DNA of 64,000 bases from CAYSEW01 sp964430245 (GTDB taxonomy: Bacteria; Bacteroidota; Bacteroidia; Flavobacteriales_D; Parvicellaceae), in NCBI GenBank assembly GCA_964430245.1, contig CAYSEW010000001.1:149431-213430 (forward strand), in the 5' to 3' direction. Of the stretch, positions 61,914 through 64,000 are shown one piece after another; position 1 is the stretch's first letter, and the number at the start of each line of letters is the position of its first letter. The notes below the pieces were generated by a model, which worked only from the letters and a program-made list of their open reading frames with translations, was not told the origin of the DNA and ran no database searches. The position numbers were made by a program, and so were the translations under genes.

Positions 61914-64000
61914 ATGGAAAAATCATACAATTTAATTTATAGAATTTTAACGACATTTACAATATCGCTTCTGCTTATTAATACTCAAATCTTTTCCCAA
62001 ACTACCATAGTTGATGGTGGTAGTGAAAATAATAATAGTGGTCCTTTATGGTGTTATTATTATAACGTTAATAGTCAAACCATTTATTATCAGTCAGAGA
62101 TAAATACTGCGGGTGATATTACTGAACTTCAATGGGAATGGGATGGTTCAAACACTTATACATTTGATAGAATAAGAATATATATGGGTCATACAACTAA
62201 AACAATATATTCAAATACTTCAGATCAGGTAACTGATGCTGATCTAACTTTAGTTTACGATGGGCCTTACACGGTGTTAAAAAACGGGGGTTGGACACCT
62301 GTTACTCTTCAAACTCCATTTACTTACAATAACACAGATAATCTTGTAATTTATGTTGATCAAGAAACAAATACTTGGGGTACGTCTAATAATAGATTTA
62401 AGTACTATGAAGAAGCAGGTACTGCTATTAAAAGAACATTATTGCAATATGATGATTATCTTAATCTTGATGTTAATACTCAGTGTTATAATAATTGTGG
62501 TTCTGCATATGATAATAGAGTTGATAACACTCCGTCACTAAAGCTAACTATTGTTTCATCATCACCAGATTACACATGGACAGGTGGAGGTGATCCAGGA
62601 GATTGGGGCGATCCAAATAACTGGGATGTAATAGCAATTCCAGATCCATCAACAAATTGTGTAATACCTAGTTCTCCCCTTGGGCCTTTTCCAGCTCTTA
62701 ATAGAGGAGGAGATTGTGCTAATTTAACTATTAATGCTGGCGCTGACTTTCGTATTTTAGATCCTTCTGCTACTTTGTCTGTAAGTGGAAATTTAACTTC
62801 TGAAGGTATTATTACAATTGCTGAAGGTAAATTAGATGTTACTGGAGCAGGAGCATTTAATAGAGGTGCTACTATTATTAACGGAGAGATAGAAGTAGAT
62901 GGTGCAACCACTGTTGGAAGTGGATATGATTTGGATAATAGTAATGTATTCGATGCTAATGGATCTTTTGATGCAACTGGAGCTAATATTTTAATGGGCG
63001 CTAGTGGTAATTTAACCCTTTCAGGTACAGTAACATCTTTAGGGACTTTAGATCAATTAGAGGGTACTGTTACCTATGATGGAGGTACAGCTATGAAAAC
63101 AGATATTTACTATAATTTGGTGATAAGCTCAGGAAATACCCATACAGCAGGAGCAACAATTACAGCAAATGGTAATTTTACTGTTTCATCAGGTATATAT
63201 AGAACAAATTCGCATACCACTAATGTTGCTGGAAATACAGATATAGACGGTACTTTATACATTACTACAGGTACCTTTAATGCCGATGGCAATTTCGATG
63301 CAACTGGAGGGACCATAGATTTCACTTCTACAGGAAATTTGATATTAAGCTCAACGGTAACATCATTAGGTTCATTAGATGTATCTAATGGTACTGTAAA
63401 ATATGATGGAGCTACACAGAATGTATTGTCAGATACCTATAATGATCTTTCAATATATACATCTGGAACAAAAACTGCTACTGGAAATATTACAGTAAAT
63501 GATTTATTATGGGTGGAAAATGCAGGTTGTGTTTTCTCTATTGGTTCAAATACAGTTACAGTTTCAGGGCATTCAAATTTTGGACAATTAGGTGGGTACC
63601 CAAAACCAACATTACAAATCAGTACAGGGACTTTTAATGCAGATGGTTTCTTTGATATGAATTGGTATGGTCAAGTAGATTTTACAGGGGCAGGATATTT
63701 AATATTAAGTTCAACGTCATTTTTACAACAATTTTTAGATAATACTCAAGGTACAGTAATATATGATGGAGGCACACAAGATGTTGATGATATTGCTTAT
63801 TATAATCTTACGATTGATAATGCTGGTACTAAAACAGCTGCAGGCTCAGTTACAGTTAATAATGATTTAACAGTAACATCTGCTGCCACATATGCCGTAG
63901 CGGCAACTACTACAACAGTATCAGGTGTTTCAGATATAAATGGAACTTTAACAGCAAGCACAGGTACATTTGACGCCAATGGAAATTTCGATGCAACAGG
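61914..64000 (+). CDS. Giant secreted repeat protein (copy C), partial at window end
   Basis: An open frame from the ATG at 61914 to the window edge (at least 695 residues, no stop). Signal peptide (about 1-29, ending TQIFSQ). The head (about 30-220) reads VDGGSENNNSGPLWCYYYN and IRIYMGHTTKTIYSN and includes three Cys in the CYNNCG region; it resembles the fold of the copy A head but not that of copy B. A W-rich linker (YTWTGGGDPGDWGDPNNWD near 220) follows, then beta repeats; from 62967 on, three units of about 110 residues are recognisable. A T9SS tail is expected beyond the window but not seen. Confidence 0.82.
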   Translation, partial: MEKSYNLIYRILTTFTISLLLINTQIFSQTTIVDGGSENNNSGPLWCYYYNVNSQTIYYQSEINTAGDITELQWEWDGSNTYTFDRIRIYMGHTTKTIYSNTSDQVTDADLTLVYDGPYTVLKNGGWTPVTLQTPFTYNNTDNLVIYVDQETNTWGTSNNRFKYYEEAGTAIKRTLLQYDDYLNLDVNTQCYNNCGSAYDNRVDNTPSLKLTIVSSSPDYTWTGGGDPGDWGDPNNWDVIAIPDPSTNCVIPSSPLGPFPALNRGGDCANLTINAGADFRILDPSATLSVSGNLTSEGIITIAEGKLDVTGAGAFNRGATIINGEIEVDGATTVGSGYDLDNSNVFDANGSFDATGANILMGASGNLTLSGTVTSLGTLDQLEGTVTYDGGTAMKTDIYYNLVISSGNTHTAGATITANGNFTVSSGIYRTNSHTTNVAGNTDIDGTLYITTGTFNADGNFDATGGTIDFTSTGNLILSSTVTSLGSLDVSNGTVKYDGATQNVLSDTYNDLSIYTSGTKTATGNITVNDLLWVENAGCVFSIGSNTVTVSGHSNFGQLGGYPKPTLQISTGTFNADGFFDMNWYGQVDFTGAGYLILSSTSFLQQFLDNTQGTVIYDGGTQDVDDIAYYNLTIDNAGTKTAAGSVTVNNDLTVTSAATYAVAATTTTVSGVSDINGTLTASTGTFDANGNFDAT
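62967..63986 (+). repeat. Three tandem units of about 110 residues within copy C
   Basis: Units start at 62967, 63294 and 63651 and are 327, 357 and 336 bases long; a fourth starts at 63987. Each runs from an FD(A/M) start through a (T/S)GxLxLSxT strand and a GTVxYDG(G/A)T strand to a DIDGT/STGTFNADGN-type end. Lengths are multiples of three, and the units are diverged rather than identical. Confidence 0.75.

Noticed and set aside
62570..62911. 113-residue minus-strand open frame inside copy C
   Set aside because: It lies antisense to a repeat-rich coding region, has a Pro/Ser/Val-biased composition that mirrors the Gly/Thr-rich sense strand, and has no start context.
62967..63986. CRISPR or short tandem DNA repeat
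   Set aside because: The periodicity is at protein level, unit lengths are over 300 bases and differ, and the frame stays open throughout.
1..64000. Antiphage defence island, biosynthetic gene cluster or polysaccharide utilisation locus
   Set aside because: No SusC/SusD pair, no modular synthase, no recognisable defence gene set; the genes are mostly housekeeping and envelope functions.

Overview
The window looks like a stretch of core chromosome from a low-GC member of the Bacteroidota, most likely Flavobacteriales. The evidence is the lineage-typical gene set (DUF3822 beside rsmD and coaD, DUF5606, a GWxTD lipoprotein, DUF349, an alpha/beta-fused 2-oxoacid dehydrogenase E1), several type IX secretion (T9SS) C-terminal sorting domains with a YPNP/YPIP signature, Bacteroidota-type promoter boxes (TTG plus TAnnTTTG), few clear Shine-Dalgarno sequences and several TTG/GTG starts. 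I see no rRNA, tRNA, insertion sequence, prophage, CRISPR array or DNA-binding regulator gene.

Layout. 1-6.4 kb: a helix-rich protein, a thioredoxin-fold protein lacking one catalytic Cys, coaD-rsmD-DUF3822 and a PDZ-like membrane protein. 6.4-15 kb: a RecD-like helicase, the E1 fusion with a hotdog thioesterase, a small outer-membrane barrel, a secreted GH18-CUB protein, MscS and an alpha/beta hydrolase. 14.9-17.4 kb: three FKBP prolyl isomerases in one operon with a good promoter. 17.4-26.5 kb: DUF5606, two subtilases, an HsdR_N-like protein, holA, a barrel-like protein, threonine aldolase and an SDR. 26.6-33.5 kb: tyrS, a LuxE-like protein, lipoproteins, a GWxTD protein, rlmB and a second helix-rich protein. 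33.5-36.6 kb: crotonase-aroB-aroA. 36.8-43.4 kb: an outer-membrane SPOR protein, a lipoprotein, cystathionine beta-synthase and an Omp28-like secreted protein. 43.4-47.4 kb: pyrG followed by paaI, a 3-oxoadipyl-CoA thiolase and paaY. 47.5-53.8 kb: a TonB-dependent receptor, a DPP-IV-type peptidase and a DUF349 protein. 54-64 kb: three giant secreted repeat proteins in tandem, the last running off the window.

How it fits together. Most of the window is housekeeping (CoA, shikimate, CTP, translation, replication, rRNA methylation) packed into short, often overlapping operons. Layered on this is a strong cell-envelope and secretion theme: five proteins with recognisable T9SS tails, a TonB receptor, barrels, a SPOR protein, periplasmic prolyl isomerases and extracytoplasmic peptidases. 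The least ordinary part is the right end. There, three large proteins have unrelated N-terminal heads, a shared W-rich linker and beta-rich repeat bodies. In the two complete copies the last 340 or so residues are homologous and the final 80 or so nearly identical. This looks like a head-variable, tail-constant family of exported surface proteins.
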